Positions 18,846-27,148 of a stretch of DNA of 64,000 nt are shown here, piece after piece; position 1 is the stretch's first letter; every line of letters begins with the position of its first letter. The translations under genes and the position numbers were made by a program. Below the pieces are notes generated by a model, which had not been told where the DNA came from, did not search any database, and saw only the letters and a program-made list of their open reading frames with translations. The stretch is taken from the NCBI RefSeq assembly GCF_900220985.1, contig NZ_OCPC01000001.1, forward strand, positions 908,836 to 972,835, written 5' to 3'. This DNA is from Parahoeflea halophila (GTDB lineage: Bacteria > Pseudomonadota > Alphaproteobacteria > Rhizobiales > Rhizobiaceae).

Positions 18846-19391
18846 ATGGCGCAGAATGCCACCATTCACAAGGTCGAACTCACCGTCTCCGACATGGACC
18901 GGCACTATTACGAGACTCACAAGCTGACAGTGGCCAAGCACCCCTCGGAGACCGATGAACGGCTGATGCTGCGCATCCTCGCCTTTGCGCTCAACGCCCA
19001 TGAACAGCTCGAGATGACCAGGGGCCTCTCGACTGAGGACGAGCCCGACATCTGGCAGAAAAGCCTGAGCGGCGAACTGGACGTCTGGATCACCCTCGGC
19101 CTGCCGAGCGAAAAGCTCATCCGCCAATCCTGCGGCAAGTCAGCCAAGGTCGTGATCTACGCGTACGGCGGCAGGACCGCCGAAATGTGGTGGGACAAGA
19201 TCAAGACCACCACCACCCGCTTCGACAACCTCCAGGTCACCAGCTTTTCCGAAAAAGACACCAAAGAACTCGCCAAGCTCGCAACCCGCGCCATGACCCT
19301 CCAGGTCAACATCCAGGACGGCGAAGTGATGGTCAGCACCGGCGACAGCATCGTTTACGTGACGCCGGTGGAGTGGAAGAGTGCGGGTTGA
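18846..19391 (+). CDS. yaeQ: YaeQ family protein
   Basis: A 181-residue protein matching YaeQ across its length. It starts A-Q-N-A-T-I-H-K-V-E-L-T-V-S-D-M-D-R and carries Y-E-T-H-K-L-T-V-A-K-H-P-S-E-T near residue 22. It also has G-L-S-T-E-D-E-P-D-I-W near 60 and an S-G-E-L-D-V-W-I central motif. YaeQ has a PD-(D/E)xK nuclease-like fold. E. coli YaeQ was first linked to RfaH suppression, but its biochemical role remains unclear. The conserved acidic/Lys cluster (E-D-E-P-D, then K-S-A-K) is present. The gene stands alone downstream of the iron permease and is cytoplasmic. Confidence 0.92.
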   Translation: MAQNATIHKVELTVSDMDRHYYETHKLTVAKHPSETDERLMLRILAFALNAHEQLEMTRGLSTEDEPDIWQKSLSGELDVWITLGLPSEKLIRQSCGKSAKVVIYAYGGRTAEMWWDKIKTTTTRFDNLQVTSFSEKDTKELAKLATRAMTLQVNIQDGEVMVSTGDSIVYVTPVEWKSAG

Positions 19392-19566
19392 GGCGTGGGG
19401 TTCTGGCGCGAGATCGAGCTCAAGCTGATCGGTTGCATGCATTGCTGTGAGATGAGGCTCACAATGCCCCTTCACCTGCCAAGGCATCTGGTCGGAAATA
19501 GCGGAGTGGACAGACGTTCGGCTTCAACAAACGCGTTCACTTCGGCTCCCATCCGCCGGCTGGTTG

Positions 19567-20997
19567 TTACCAGGTCAACGAGGATATCGTGGCGGGCGCC
19601 AAAGGCGACTCATGGCTGCGCCAGCTGGACCGGTTTGGTCGAAGCACGCCCCACACCGGAATGTCGAGCGGCAACACCCAGGAATTCGAACCAATCGGCG
19701 AGAAAGGGGCAGTGATCAGGTCGACGTCAGGGTCGATATATCTCTGCATTGGACGTCCATTGAGTGACTTCCAGATGTCGGCCTGTACAGCAATGCTGGT
19801 ATAACCGGCTTTTTCCCGGTCAGCCTTCAAATAGTGGGCGAACTGGTAAATCATATCCGGCCGAACAAGCATCATGCGTGCTTGCCGGTGGCTAAGATGA
19901 TCGGCCGGATCAACAATCCACCTCTGCCCATCCGCAGTGACGATGAACCTTCCCACGGCAACGCGGTCATAAATGCGCATACGCCAGGAATAGCGGTGGC
20001 CATCGCCCGTCCAACGCACTTCGGTGGGTATGAACCAGGCGCGTGCAGGCAGTGCGATTTGCAGTATCAGCCAGACACCCATGCCTACAAGGGCAAATGC
20101 GGACACCGGTTTCACGGGAGCCCTGTGAGACGGCTCACCCGCACCGGGCAAAATCTTAAGTCCGCCGGACACAAAGCGGGCAACCCGATGCGGCCAGTCC
20201 GGTGCGAAGAATATGGTCGTCGCCGCAATTGCCAGCCACGGGAAGATACCGATGTTGAAGAACATCGAATTCGCCGTGTGGAACCCGCAATAGACGATGA
20301 AGGTGTAAAGACGGGTCTTCTTCCACAGCAGCAGCGGCGCTCCAATCACATGGATGAAAATGGTGCCCCAGGCACCAGCAAGGATCACCCAGTCGTAGTG
20401 GAACAGGAAGCCGAATGGAAAGTCATCCGCCTGCCGCCGCAGCCATTGCCCCAGTGGTTCGCCCGCAAGCCGGTCCGGTGTCAGTTTCACCAGTCCGGCA
20501 TAAACCAGCATGATCTCCATTTGGGCACGCAGAATGAAAACGGCAGCATAGGGAACAGTGGTGTCTGCTTCCCTGCCCCACAGTTTTGCGTCAAGCGAAA
20601 GCCTCCGGTTCGCCGGCAGAAAACACATCAGCATCAGGAACAGGATGACGAGATAGAAGTGGTTCAGATACTGCGCCTGATCCAGCAGGAAGAAATAGGA
20701 AAACACCAGTGTCAACGCTACAATGGCGACGCGATAGAACAGGCCCAGCATCACCAACAGCGCAAACAAGCCGACCGACAACCATGCGATATGTATCCAG
20801 GGTTCCGGCATGGGTTTGACCCAACCGAACCCTTCGAAAGTGAAGAAAAACTCAGGCTAGACGTAATAGCGGCGAATGCGGTCGTGGACGATGAAGCGCC
20901 AACAATCGATGACAAGCAGCGCGCCCAAGGCTATTCGAAATACGGCAAGCGAAAGCCCCGACACTTCGGCGGACAGTTAGCGCAAGACTTTGTTCAT
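19567..20997 (-). pseudogene. HTTM (vitamin K carboxylase-like) membrane protein gene with two in-frame stops
   Basis: Read leftwards from the ATG at 20997, the frame is open for 477 codons except for TAA at codon 7 (20979-20977) and TAG at codon 47 (20859-20857). The sequence between and around the stops is clearly HTTM: L-A-V-F-R-I-A-L-G at residues 17-25, then R-R-Y-Y-V-(stop)-P-E-F-F-F-T at 42-52. The uninterrupted remainder from the Met at 20811 keeps several transmembrane helices with L-D-Q-A-Q-Y-L-N-H-F-Y, and the H-x3-N region H-T-A-N-S-M-F-F-N. The broken gene lacks its first helix unless stops are read through. It diverges from a DCC gene, the usual HTTM partner, across 76 bp. Confidence 0.75.
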
Positions 20998-21073
20998 GGA
21001 GGGTGTTTTCGCTTGACTTGGATGGCATCAACTGACTCAAGGATCATGCTGGGTGATCGTCAAGGAAACGCTA

Positions 21074-21478
21074 ATGAATGATGCGAGACTTACCATCATC
21101 TACGATGGAGAGTGCCCATTCTGCTCATCATACGTATCACTTTTGCGTTTGCGGGATACGGTCAAAACCGTGGAACTGGTGGACGCGCGGTCTGGCGATG
21201 CGCGCACAAGAAGTGCCATCAACGCAGGACATGACTTGAACCGGGGCATGGTTGTGCTGTGGGACGAACGGCAGTTTTTCGGACAGGATGCGGTTCATCT
21301 GCTGGCGACGCTTTCGGGCGACGGCGGGGGCTTGAACACTGTTCAACGCTGGCTTTTCGCCTCGCCCAGGAGAGCCGCGTGGATTTACCCGCTATTGGCA
21401 GTCGGACGCCGCTTCTATCTGCGGCTGACGGGCAAGACACTGATCAGCCTTGCAAGGGATACTCCCTCCGAACGATGA
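21074..21478 (+). CDS. DCC-family thiol-disulfide oxidoreductase-like protein (HTTM-linked)
   Basis: A 134-residue protein with I-I-Y-D-G-E-C-P-F-C-S-S-Y at residues 8-20, giving the D-x-x-C-x-x-C signature of the DCC family. It has a second conserved block G-M-V-V-L-W-D-E-R-Q-F-F-G-Q-D-A-V and ends in a basic, partly hydrophobic region. DCC proteins are often fused or adjacent to HTTM proteins, which fits the divergent HTTM gene at 20997. Together they may modify protein thiols or lipids at the membrane, but no substrate is known. The start at 21074 precedes the family's first strand. The gene is intact even though its partner is interrupted. Confidence 0.82.
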   Translation: MNDARLTIIYDGECPFCSSYVSLLRLRDTVKTVELVDARSGDARTRSAINAGHDLNRGMVVLWDERQFFGQDAVHLLATLSGDGGGLNTVQRWLFASPRRAAWIYPLLAVGRRFYLRLTGKTLISLARDTPSER

Positions 21479-21558
21479 CCAATTGTGCGGTCGGGTACCA
21501 TGCCGGTCCACTTCTGCGCTTACATGTTCGGCGCTGGGTCCGCACGCGGTCCGATCAA

Positions 21559-22866
21559 TTACACAGCATTTTCTTCTGCGAGATCATCCAGACTCGATGT
21601 CTGCGGTCGATGTATCACCACGCGATTTCGCCCGGATTGTTTCGCCCGGTAGAGTGCGGCGTCTGCATGTTGCTGCAGTTGCTCTGATGACAGGTTCTCG
21701 CTGCCTGCTCCCTGGACTGCTATCCCGATACTCAATGTGACGTAACGGGAGACACTGGACGTCGGATTGGGCATGGATGCAGCTTCGACGCTTTCTCGGA
21801 CCCGTTCAGCCACAAGCAGGGCTTCGGCCTCGCTCAACTGTGGAAGGATGACGAGAAACTCTTCGCCGCCATAGCGCGCTACCACATCAAGATTGCGCCT
21901 TACATGTTTCTCGATGATGTTGGCGACCTGAACCAGGCAGCGATCACCTTCGGCATGGCCCAGATGATCGTTAAGCTTCTTGAATTCATCGATGTCGCAC
22001 ATCAGCATGGCGACCTGGCCGGGGCTCTTTTTTTCTTTGTCCCAAAGGCGGACCAGCATTTCCTCCATCCAGCGGCGGTTGGCGACGCCCGTGAGCGGAT
22101 CGGTCCTTGCCAGAGACTCCAGCCGATCGTTGACTTCTCCCAGTTCGAAAACCCTGTGCCGATCGCGCAATTCCAAGAGAAATGATTTCTGGGCGAGAAG
22201 CGTCATGTTGCGCCGCGCCGCCACAGTGGCGAAGACACCCGCTGTGAAGAACAGCGTGGAAGCCAGGGCGCTTCCGAGTTCGAGCGACGGGTTCGTCAGC
22301 TGAAACACGTAATAGAGGCTGAGCGCCAAGGCGGCGATAGTAACCGTCCAGGCCAATGGAATACCAAATATGATGATCGCGGTGATCGCCACGAACAGCA
22401 TGATGTTCAAGTGCCTTTCGTAGAATTCTCCGCCGGCATTGAGGCCGACCAGTGCGATCGACAGAAGAATGCCGAACACGCCGGCAATCAGCAGGCTCCC
22501 TTGCAGCCAAGGCGCTCGTGGTCTTCGCCACACCAGAGCCAAGGCAAGCGCAATTGGCGGCAGAACCGCGCTTGGCAATATGATGGATTTCAAAATATCG
22601 AGTGGAAGCAACAGCATATTGAGGGCCAGGGTCAATACACCCAGAATCGCCACCCAGATCATCCAGGCACGAATGATCTTGGCTGTCTGCGGCCAAATCC
22701 GCTCCCTGAACAGCCGGTTGAGTTCGTCGTTTAGACGTATGTCGCGTGTCCGGTGCGAAAGAAGCCGCTCCACTTCAGCTGAGACGACCGGGTCGTTATG
22801 CACGCCGAGGTAGGCCCGGTCCGCCGCTATCGCTGGACTGAAAATCACTTTTTTGCGTTTGACCAT
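21559..22866 (-). CDS. membrane-bound diguanylate cyclase (GGDEF)
   Basis: About 435 residues. An N-terminal cytoplasmic segment is followed by six or so hydrophobic helices (residues ~65-235). Then come a short coiled linker and a GGDEF domain from L-A-R-T-D-P-L-T-G-V-A-N-R-R onward. The active-site motif is R-Y-G-G-E-E-F. A product-inhibition site R-N-L-D sits exactly five residues before it, so feedback by c-di-GMP should be intact. It makes c-di-GMP from two GTP. No EAL domain is present. The start at 22866 (M-V-K-R-K-K) is preferred because upstream codons to 22905 are not conserved-looking. It lies alone. Confidence 0.9.
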   Translation of the reverse strand: MVKRKKVIFSPAIAADRAYLGVHNDPVVSAEVERLLSHRTRDIRLNDELNRLFRERIWPQTAKIIRAWMIWVAILGVLTLALNMLLLPLDILKSIILPSAVLPPIALALALVWRRPRAPWLQGSLLIAGVFGILLSIALVGLNAGGEFYERHLNIMLFVAITAIIIFGIPLAWTVTIAALALSLYYVFQLTNPSLELGSALASTLFFTAGVFATVAARRNMTLLAQKSFLLELRDRHRVFELGEVNDRLESLARTDPLTGVANRRWMEEMLVRLWDKEKKSPGQVAMLMCDIDEFKKLNDHLGHAEGDRCLVQVANIIEKHVRRNLDVVARYGGEEFLVILPQLSEAEALLVAERVRESVEAASMPNPTSSVSRYVTLSIGIAVQGAGSENLSSEQLQQHADAALYRAKQSGRNRVVIHRPQTSSLDDLAEENAV

Positions 22867-23062
22867 TCGAGCTATCCAGTTCGAGATAACGGTACAGCAT
22901 CGCACGATGGTATGAAGACTTGCTTACGGTAATGACTTGTTTTTACTCATAATGTCTTAATCTTTTGACACCGGTTCCCGAGCGCCGCGGTCTACCACTT
23001 GTCTCGATCCACGGGCTGTGAATGACCTGATCAAACGGCGGCTTCGGGCCCGAACACACCCG

Positions 23063-23812
23063 CTACCCCCTCACCATCTTCATCACCTGTCCCGGAGCAT
23101 CTCCGGCCAGCGGCGCGCCGGCGGTCTTGGCCAGGTGCCAGGCCAGAACCTGGTTGCTGCTGAGCACCGGAATGCCGAGCGCGGCCTCCAGCGAATCGAT
23201 CACATCGAGCGTGCGCAGATTGGTGCAGGACAGGAACACCGCGTCCGCGCCTCTGGCCGCTTCCTGCGCTGCAGCCATGATCGAGTGAGGTGCAATCCGC
23301 GCCACCCGCGCCTCGATCTCTTCACCGAAGGTCAGCACCTCGCTGACCTCGAAACCTGCCGCGATGAAGACGTCGCGCACCGGAGCTGCGATGGTCTCGA
23401 CATAGGGCGTGACCAGGCCGAGCCGCTTGACGCTGAGCGCTTTGAGCGCGGCAAGCGATGCTGTCAGCGGGTCCGTGACCATCGGCGTCGTAACACCCTT
23501 CCGCAGCATCTCCGCCACCGCCGCGGCCCCGATCAGCGTGGTGCCCGAGGTGCAGCCATAGCCAACCGCGTCAAACCGCGCTGCCCGCGGCAGCAGCATG
23601 GCGGCGCGCGCAAGCTCCGCCTCCATCGCCGCAATCGAGGCTGCGGACAGCGCCTCGCCGGACGGGATCCGACTCACATAAATCGCCACCTCACGGTCCG
23701 GAAACAGCCGCCGGAAATCCTGCTCCAGCGTCTCGTCGGCCTGCAGCACCACCAGCCCCAGTGTCGCCTTGGCCCCGATCGGGCCGGTGAGCTCGAAGCC
23801 TGCCCGTTTCAT
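23063..23812 (-). CDS. Asp/Glu racemase superfamily protein, maleate isomerase/EutA-like
   Basis: A 249-residue enzyme with two cysteine-centred motifs typical of the superfamily: V-G-Y-G-C-T-S-G-T near residue 87 and V-F-L-S-C-T-N-L-R near 198. It begins T-G-P-I-G-A-K-A-T-L-G-L-V-V-L-Q-A-D-E-T, as maleate cis-trans isomerases, arylmalonate decarboxylases and EutA of ectoine degradation do. Its ATG shares one base with the stop of the M24 gene; a GTG at 23815 is an alternative. The gene is last in a three-gene overlapping operon. Which isomerase, racemase or decarboxylase reaction it performs is not determined by sequence alone. Confidence 0.78.
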   Translation of the reverse strand: MKRAGFELTGPIGAKATLGLVVLQADETLEQDFRRLFPDREVAIYVSRIPSGEALSAASIAAMEAELARAAMLLPRAARFDAVGYGCTSGTTLIGAAAVAEMLRKGVTTPMVTDPLTASLAALKALSVKRLGLVTPYVETIAAPVRDVFIAAGFEVSEVLTFGEEIEARVARIAPHSIMAAAQEAARGADAVFLSCTNLRTLDVIDSLEAALGIPVLSSNQVLAWHLAKTAGAPLAGDAPGQVMKMVRG

Positions 23813-24975
23813 CACATAATCTCCGGCATCTCGGCTGGTGCGCGGCGTGACAAAAGCTCCGGTCCGTCTGCGCGCAGCACGACATCTTCCTCATGCACCA
23901 GGATCCGCCCCGGCGCGATCTCGACGCCGGGCTCCAACGTCAGCACCATGCCTTCGCGCAGCTCGGTCGTATCCAGCGGCGTGACCGAGGGCCATTCCGT
24001 CAGCGCCAGCCCCAGCCCGTGCCCCAGCCTGCCACCGCCGACAACCGCGCCCTCTCGTTCCAGCGCTTCCGCGAGTATCCGGTGCAGATCCCGCGCCAGC
24101 ATGCCCGGATGCAATTCGGCCAGAGCGGCATCGGTGGCGGCATAGAGGCTTCCATGCGCCCGTCGCACATCGTCGGCCGCGCGCCCGATAGCAAAGTTGC
24201 GGTCGAAATCACAGAAATAGCCCTCACGCACCGCACCGGTGTCGAGCATCAGCACATCGCCGTTCTGTAAGGGCCGCTCATCGGCGGGCGAAATCACATC
24301 GCCATAGCCGCCCGGACCGGCCCCGCCCGCAACATAGCTGACCCAGTCCGCCCCCTCTTGCAGCAGCGCCACCTGAAAATCGCGAAACACCTGGGAGAGC
24401 GGCACACCCGCACGCGCAAACTCCGGCACCCGGACAAAGGCCGCGTCCGCCACCGCACATGTGGCGCGGATCTTCTCGATCTCGGCTTCGGACTTGATCT
24501 CGCGCACCCGGTAGACCGCGTCCGTACCATCGACGATCCGGCGCGGCGCGATCAGATCCTGCAGCCGCAGGAAATCCGCCACCGGCATCCGCAGATGGCT
24601 TTCGAGCCCCATCGGAATGCCGATCCGGCCCGCTCGAGGCACCAGCCCGGCAAGCGTGTCGGCCAGCAGGCTGACCCCGTCATCGATTGGGTCCGGCGCG
24701 TTCCACGTCCGAATGTCTGAAATCCAGCAGCGCCGCATCAGTTCCGCCCCGATCGCCGGGATCACCGCCACCGGATCGCCCGCGACCGGCACCACCACGA
24801 ACCAGGGCCGCGCCGGGCTTTCCCAGAACCTTGTCAGAAATCCGGTGGTGTAAAACACATCCGCCGGCGTGGTCAGCATGAGCGCATCAAGCCCGCCCCG
24901 CGCCATCTCGCGCTGCAAGGCCTCTGTTCGGCGGCGGTATTCGTCAGCCGGAAAGATCAGCGATGTCTCAGGCAT
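23812..24975 (-). CDS. M24 family peptidase/ectoine hydrolase-like enzyme
   Basis: A 387-residue creatinase/aminopeptidase-P fold protein. The N-terminal domain contains M-L-T-T-P-A-D-V-F-Y-T-T-G-F. The C-terminal pita-bread domain has all five dinuclear-metal ligand positions: Asp in L-M-L-D-T-G-A, Asp in F-C-D-F-D-R-N-F, His in R-L-G-H-G-L-G-L, Glu in T-L-E-P-G-V, and Glu in V-H-E-E-D. In ectoine catabolism the homologous DoeA/EutD opens the ectoine ring. Neighbours here (racemase-like, PLP lyase, AsnC regulator) make a related cyclic or N-substituted amino acid a plausible substrate. It overlaps the upstream PLP gene by 8 bases. Confidence 0.83.
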   Translation of the reverse strand: MPETSLIFPADEYRRRTEALQREMARGGLDALMLTTPADVFYTTGFLTRFWESPARPWFVVVPVAGDPVAVIPAIGAELMRRCWISDIRTWNAPDPIDDGVSLLADTLAGLVPRAGRIGIPMGLESHLRMPVADFLRLQDLIAPRRIVDGTDAVYRVREIKSEAEIEKIRATCAVADAAFVRVPEFARAGVPLSQVFRDFQVALLQEGADWVSYVAGGAGPGGYGDVISPADERPLQNGDVLMLDTGAVREGYFCDFDRNFAIGRAADDVRRAHGSLYAATDAALAELHPGMLARDLHRILAEALEREGAVVGGGRLGHGLGLALTEWPSVTPLDTTELREGMVLTLEPGVEIAPGRILVHEEDVVLRADGPELLSRRAPAEMPEIM

Positions 24976-26011
24976 CTTCCGGTCCTTCGCTCAAGATGCA
25001 CAGCACATGCGCGTGCGGTCCGACGCCTTCCAGCCCCGAAAGCAGTGCGGCCACGCCGGCAGCTCCGGAGGGCGTGGAGGCAAGCCCTGCACCGGCCACC
25101 GCCGCAGCGCCCGCTGCCGCCTCTTCTTCGCTGATGGTGACAAACAGGTCGGCGTCGCGCGCCAGAACGGCCAGCGCCAGCATCGAGGGCGTCTTGCAGT
25201 CAAGCCGCCCCATCGCCGAATCTGGCCCCTTCGTCTCGACCACCCGGCCCGCGCGAACACTCTCGATCAGCGCCGGGGCCGCTTCCGGTTCGACCACGAT
25301 CATCTGCGGTGCATCCCCCCAGGCGAGCCGCAATTCCGCGGCGATCGCCGCGGCTAGCCCGCCGACGCCCGCTTGCAGCAGCACATGGCTCGGCACCGCA
25401 TCCATCCCGGCGACAATCTCGGTCGCCATCTGCCGGTAGCCCTCCATCACCCTGAACGGCAGCTCGACATAGCCCGGCCAGGACGAGTCCGACAGCAGTG
25501 TCCAGCCATTGGCCTGTGAGGCCGCCAGCGCCGCCTGCATGCTGGCCTCGTAATCAGCCCCCGCCCGCACCACCTGCGCACCCTTTGCCGCAAGCCGCCG
25601 GGCAAAGCCTTCCGGCACGGCTTCCGACAAATAGACCACGGCTGCCGCGCCAAAGATCCGCGCCCCGGCCGCAACCGACATGCCGTGATTGCCGGCACTG
25701 GCGGTGGCGTAGGTGCGCCCCCTCAGCGCCCGGGACAGATCACCGCCAACCGCCGCCGCCTCGCGCGCAATCGCATAGGCCGCCCCCAGCGCCTTGAAAC
25801 TGCCAAGCCCCATCCGCCCGCGCTCATCCTTGATCGAGAGCCTCGCAACACCAGCCTCGGCCGCCAGATCCGGGCACTCGAGCAGCGGTGTCGGCGCATG
25901 CGCCGGGCACTGCGTGAGTAGTGCGGCAACGGCCTTGGCATCCGCGCCCGGCATTGGCTGAAGTTCGGGCAGCCCCCTGCCCCGGAACCGGTTTGCCAAT
26001 GATTTGATCAT
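24968..26011 (-). CDS. PLP-dependent ammonia-lyase (diaminopropionate ammonia-lyase/threonine dehydratase-like)
   Basis: A 347-residue fold-type II PLP enzyme. The PLP lysine lies in G-L-G-S-F-K-A-L-G-A-A-Y (residue ~69). The substrate loop is A-T-A-S-A-G-N-H-G-M-S-V, and a glycine-rich phosphate-binding loop follows at Q-A-G-V-G-G-L-A. The unusual D-E-R-x-R-x-G-L-G-S-F-K-A-L-G start of the PLP site is closer to DpaL (2,3-diaminopropionate ammonia-lyase) than to plain threonine dehydratases. It should eliminate an amino or hydroxyl group from a beta-substituted amino acid. It is the first gene of the operon, starting at ATG 26011, divergent from the Lrp/AsnC gene. Confidence 0.82.
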   Translation of the reverse strand: MIKSLANRFRGRGLPELQPMPGADAKAVAALLTQCPAHAPTPLLECPDLAAEAGVARLSIKDERGRMGLGSFKALGAAYAIAREAAAVGGDLSRALRGRTYATASAGNHGMSVAAGARIFGAAAVVYLSEAVPEGFARRLAAKGAQVVRAGADYEASMQAALAASQANGWTLLSDSSWPGYVELPFRVMEGYRQMATEIVAGMDAVPSHVLLQAGVGGLAAAIAAELRLAWGDAPQMIVVEPEAAPALIESVRAGRVVETKGPDSAMGRLDCKTPSMLALAVLARDADLFVTISEEEAAAGAAAVAGAGLASTPSGAAGVAALLSGLEGVGPHAHVLCILSEGPEDA

Positions 26012-26182
26012 GCCTCACTCCCCTCGTGCTTCAGTCAGGATAGCGGCAATGGGACGCGCGTTCCCGGATTTAACCACCCGGCACGGTCCGGTTTTCAGAC
26101 CAGATCCAGTCAATTATTCCGGATTGCGGACCTTCGTCTCGCAAACTCTTGGCGCCGACCCGGATTTCGGCAAGACTATCCC

Positions 26183-26659
26183 ATGGACAAATTCGACGCA
26201 GCCATTCTCGACGCCATCCAGAGCAACAACCGGCTCACCGCGGAGGCGCTGTCAAAGCTGGTGCACCTGTCGCCCGACAGCTGCCGCAAGCGGCTGGCGA
26301 AGCTGCGCACTGAGGGCTATGTCGATGCCGATATCGCGATCCTGAACCCGGCCAAGCTCGGCCGCGGCCTGATACTGATTGTCGAGGTGGCGCTGACCTC
26401 GGAGCGCCCTGCTGATCTCGACCGGTTTCGCGAAACCATGAAGACAGCACCCGAGGTGATGCAGTGCTACTATATCACCGGCGCCAGCGATTTCCTGCTT
26501 ATCCTGTCGGCCAGCGACATGGCCGATTACGAAGCCTTCACCCGCCGCTATTTCTTCGCCGAGGAGAACATCATGAGGTTTCGCACCAGCGTGGTGATGG
26601 ACCGTGTAAAGACCGGCTTCTCGATCCCGCTGCCCTTTGCCGGCGAGCCCGGCAAGTGA
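26183..26659 (+). CDS. Lrp/AsnC family transcriptional regulator
   Basis: A 158-residue regulator. The N-terminal winged helix-turn-helix starts D-K-F-D-A-A-I-L-D-A-I-Q-S-N-N-R-L-T, and the recognition helix region contains L-S-P-D-S-C-R-K-R-L. The C-terminal RAM ligand domain includes V-M-Q-C-Y-Y-I-T-G-A-S-D-F-L-L. It is divergent from the PLP-lyase operon across 171 bp. It most likely senses the operon's substrate or an amino-acid intermediate, as DoeX does beside ectoine-degradation genes. No clear dyad is obvious to me in the shared promoter interval. Confidence 0.9.
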   Translation: MDKFDAAILDAIQSNNRLTAEALSKLVHLSPDSCRKRLAKLRTEGYVDADIAILNPAKLGRGLILIVEVALTSERPADLDRFRETMKTAPEVMQCYYITGASDFLLILSASDMADYEAFTRRYFFAEENIMRFRTSVVMDRVKTGFSIPLPFAGEPGK

Positions 26660-26695
26660 GCCTGTTGGCCGGGCCAACCGGCGGGAAGGTCAATA

Positions 26696-27148
26696 TCAGT
26701 TGCGCCGCGCGTCGAGCCAGGCCCGCACCGCAGCCAGCACCGGCACGGTCCTGGCGATGTTCTTAATGTCGAGATCCTGCATCATCTCCTGCATCAAGGG
26801 GGCGACGGCAGCGATACAGGCCTCGCGCATCGCCCGGCCTTCGGGGCTGATGCTCACCCGCTTGACGCGGCCATCGCTCTCGTCGGGGACGATCACCACC
26901 AGCTCCTTGCCTTCGAGATGCTTCAGCGTGCCGGTCATGGCGCCCTTGGTCACCTGCATGGCCTGCGCAATGCGCTGCGGCGTCCAGCCCTCGCCCATCC
27001 GGCTGAGATGATTGAGCACCGAGAACTGCGCCAGCGTCATGCCCTCCGGCATCGCGTTTTCGAGCGCCATGCCGGAGAGCTGCGCGATGATGCCGATCTC
27101 GTTGAAGAAGCCGAACGCGGCTTCCATTTGGCTCCTGTCTGTGCTCAT
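26696..27148 (-). CDS. MarR family transcriptional regulator
   Basis: A 150-residue winged-helix regulator with the MarR dimer plan. The wHTH contains G-W-T-P-Q-R-I-A-Q-A-M-Q-V-T-K-G-A-M-T-G-T-L, and the wing carries D-E-S-D-G-R-V-K-R-V (the conserved D-x-R). Helices at both ends form the dimer interface. Its ATG overlaps the stop of the upstream oxidoreductase by 4 bases, so it is the second gene of that operon. The double palindrome in front of the operon (28321-28354) is its likely operator, giving autoregulation. A phenolic, quinone or oxidant ligand is plausible but not shown. Confidence 0.88.
   Translation of the reverse strand: MSTDRSQMEAAFGFFNEIGIIAQLSGMALENAMPEGMTLAQFSVLNHLSRMGEGWTPQRIAQAMQVTKGAMTGTLKHLEGKELVVIVPDESDGRVKRVSISPEGRAMREACIAAVAPLMQEMMQDLDIKNIARTVPVLAAVRAWLDARRN

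Noticed and set aside
20852-21040. Separate 62-codon minus-strand frame upstream of the HTTM gene
   Set aside because: The HTTM homology runs in a different frame through this stretch (with two stops), so this frame is a shadow.
15153-21478. The two DCC genes as a recent duplication
   Set aside because: They share only the D-x-x-C-x-x-C region; the rest of the sequences differ strongly.
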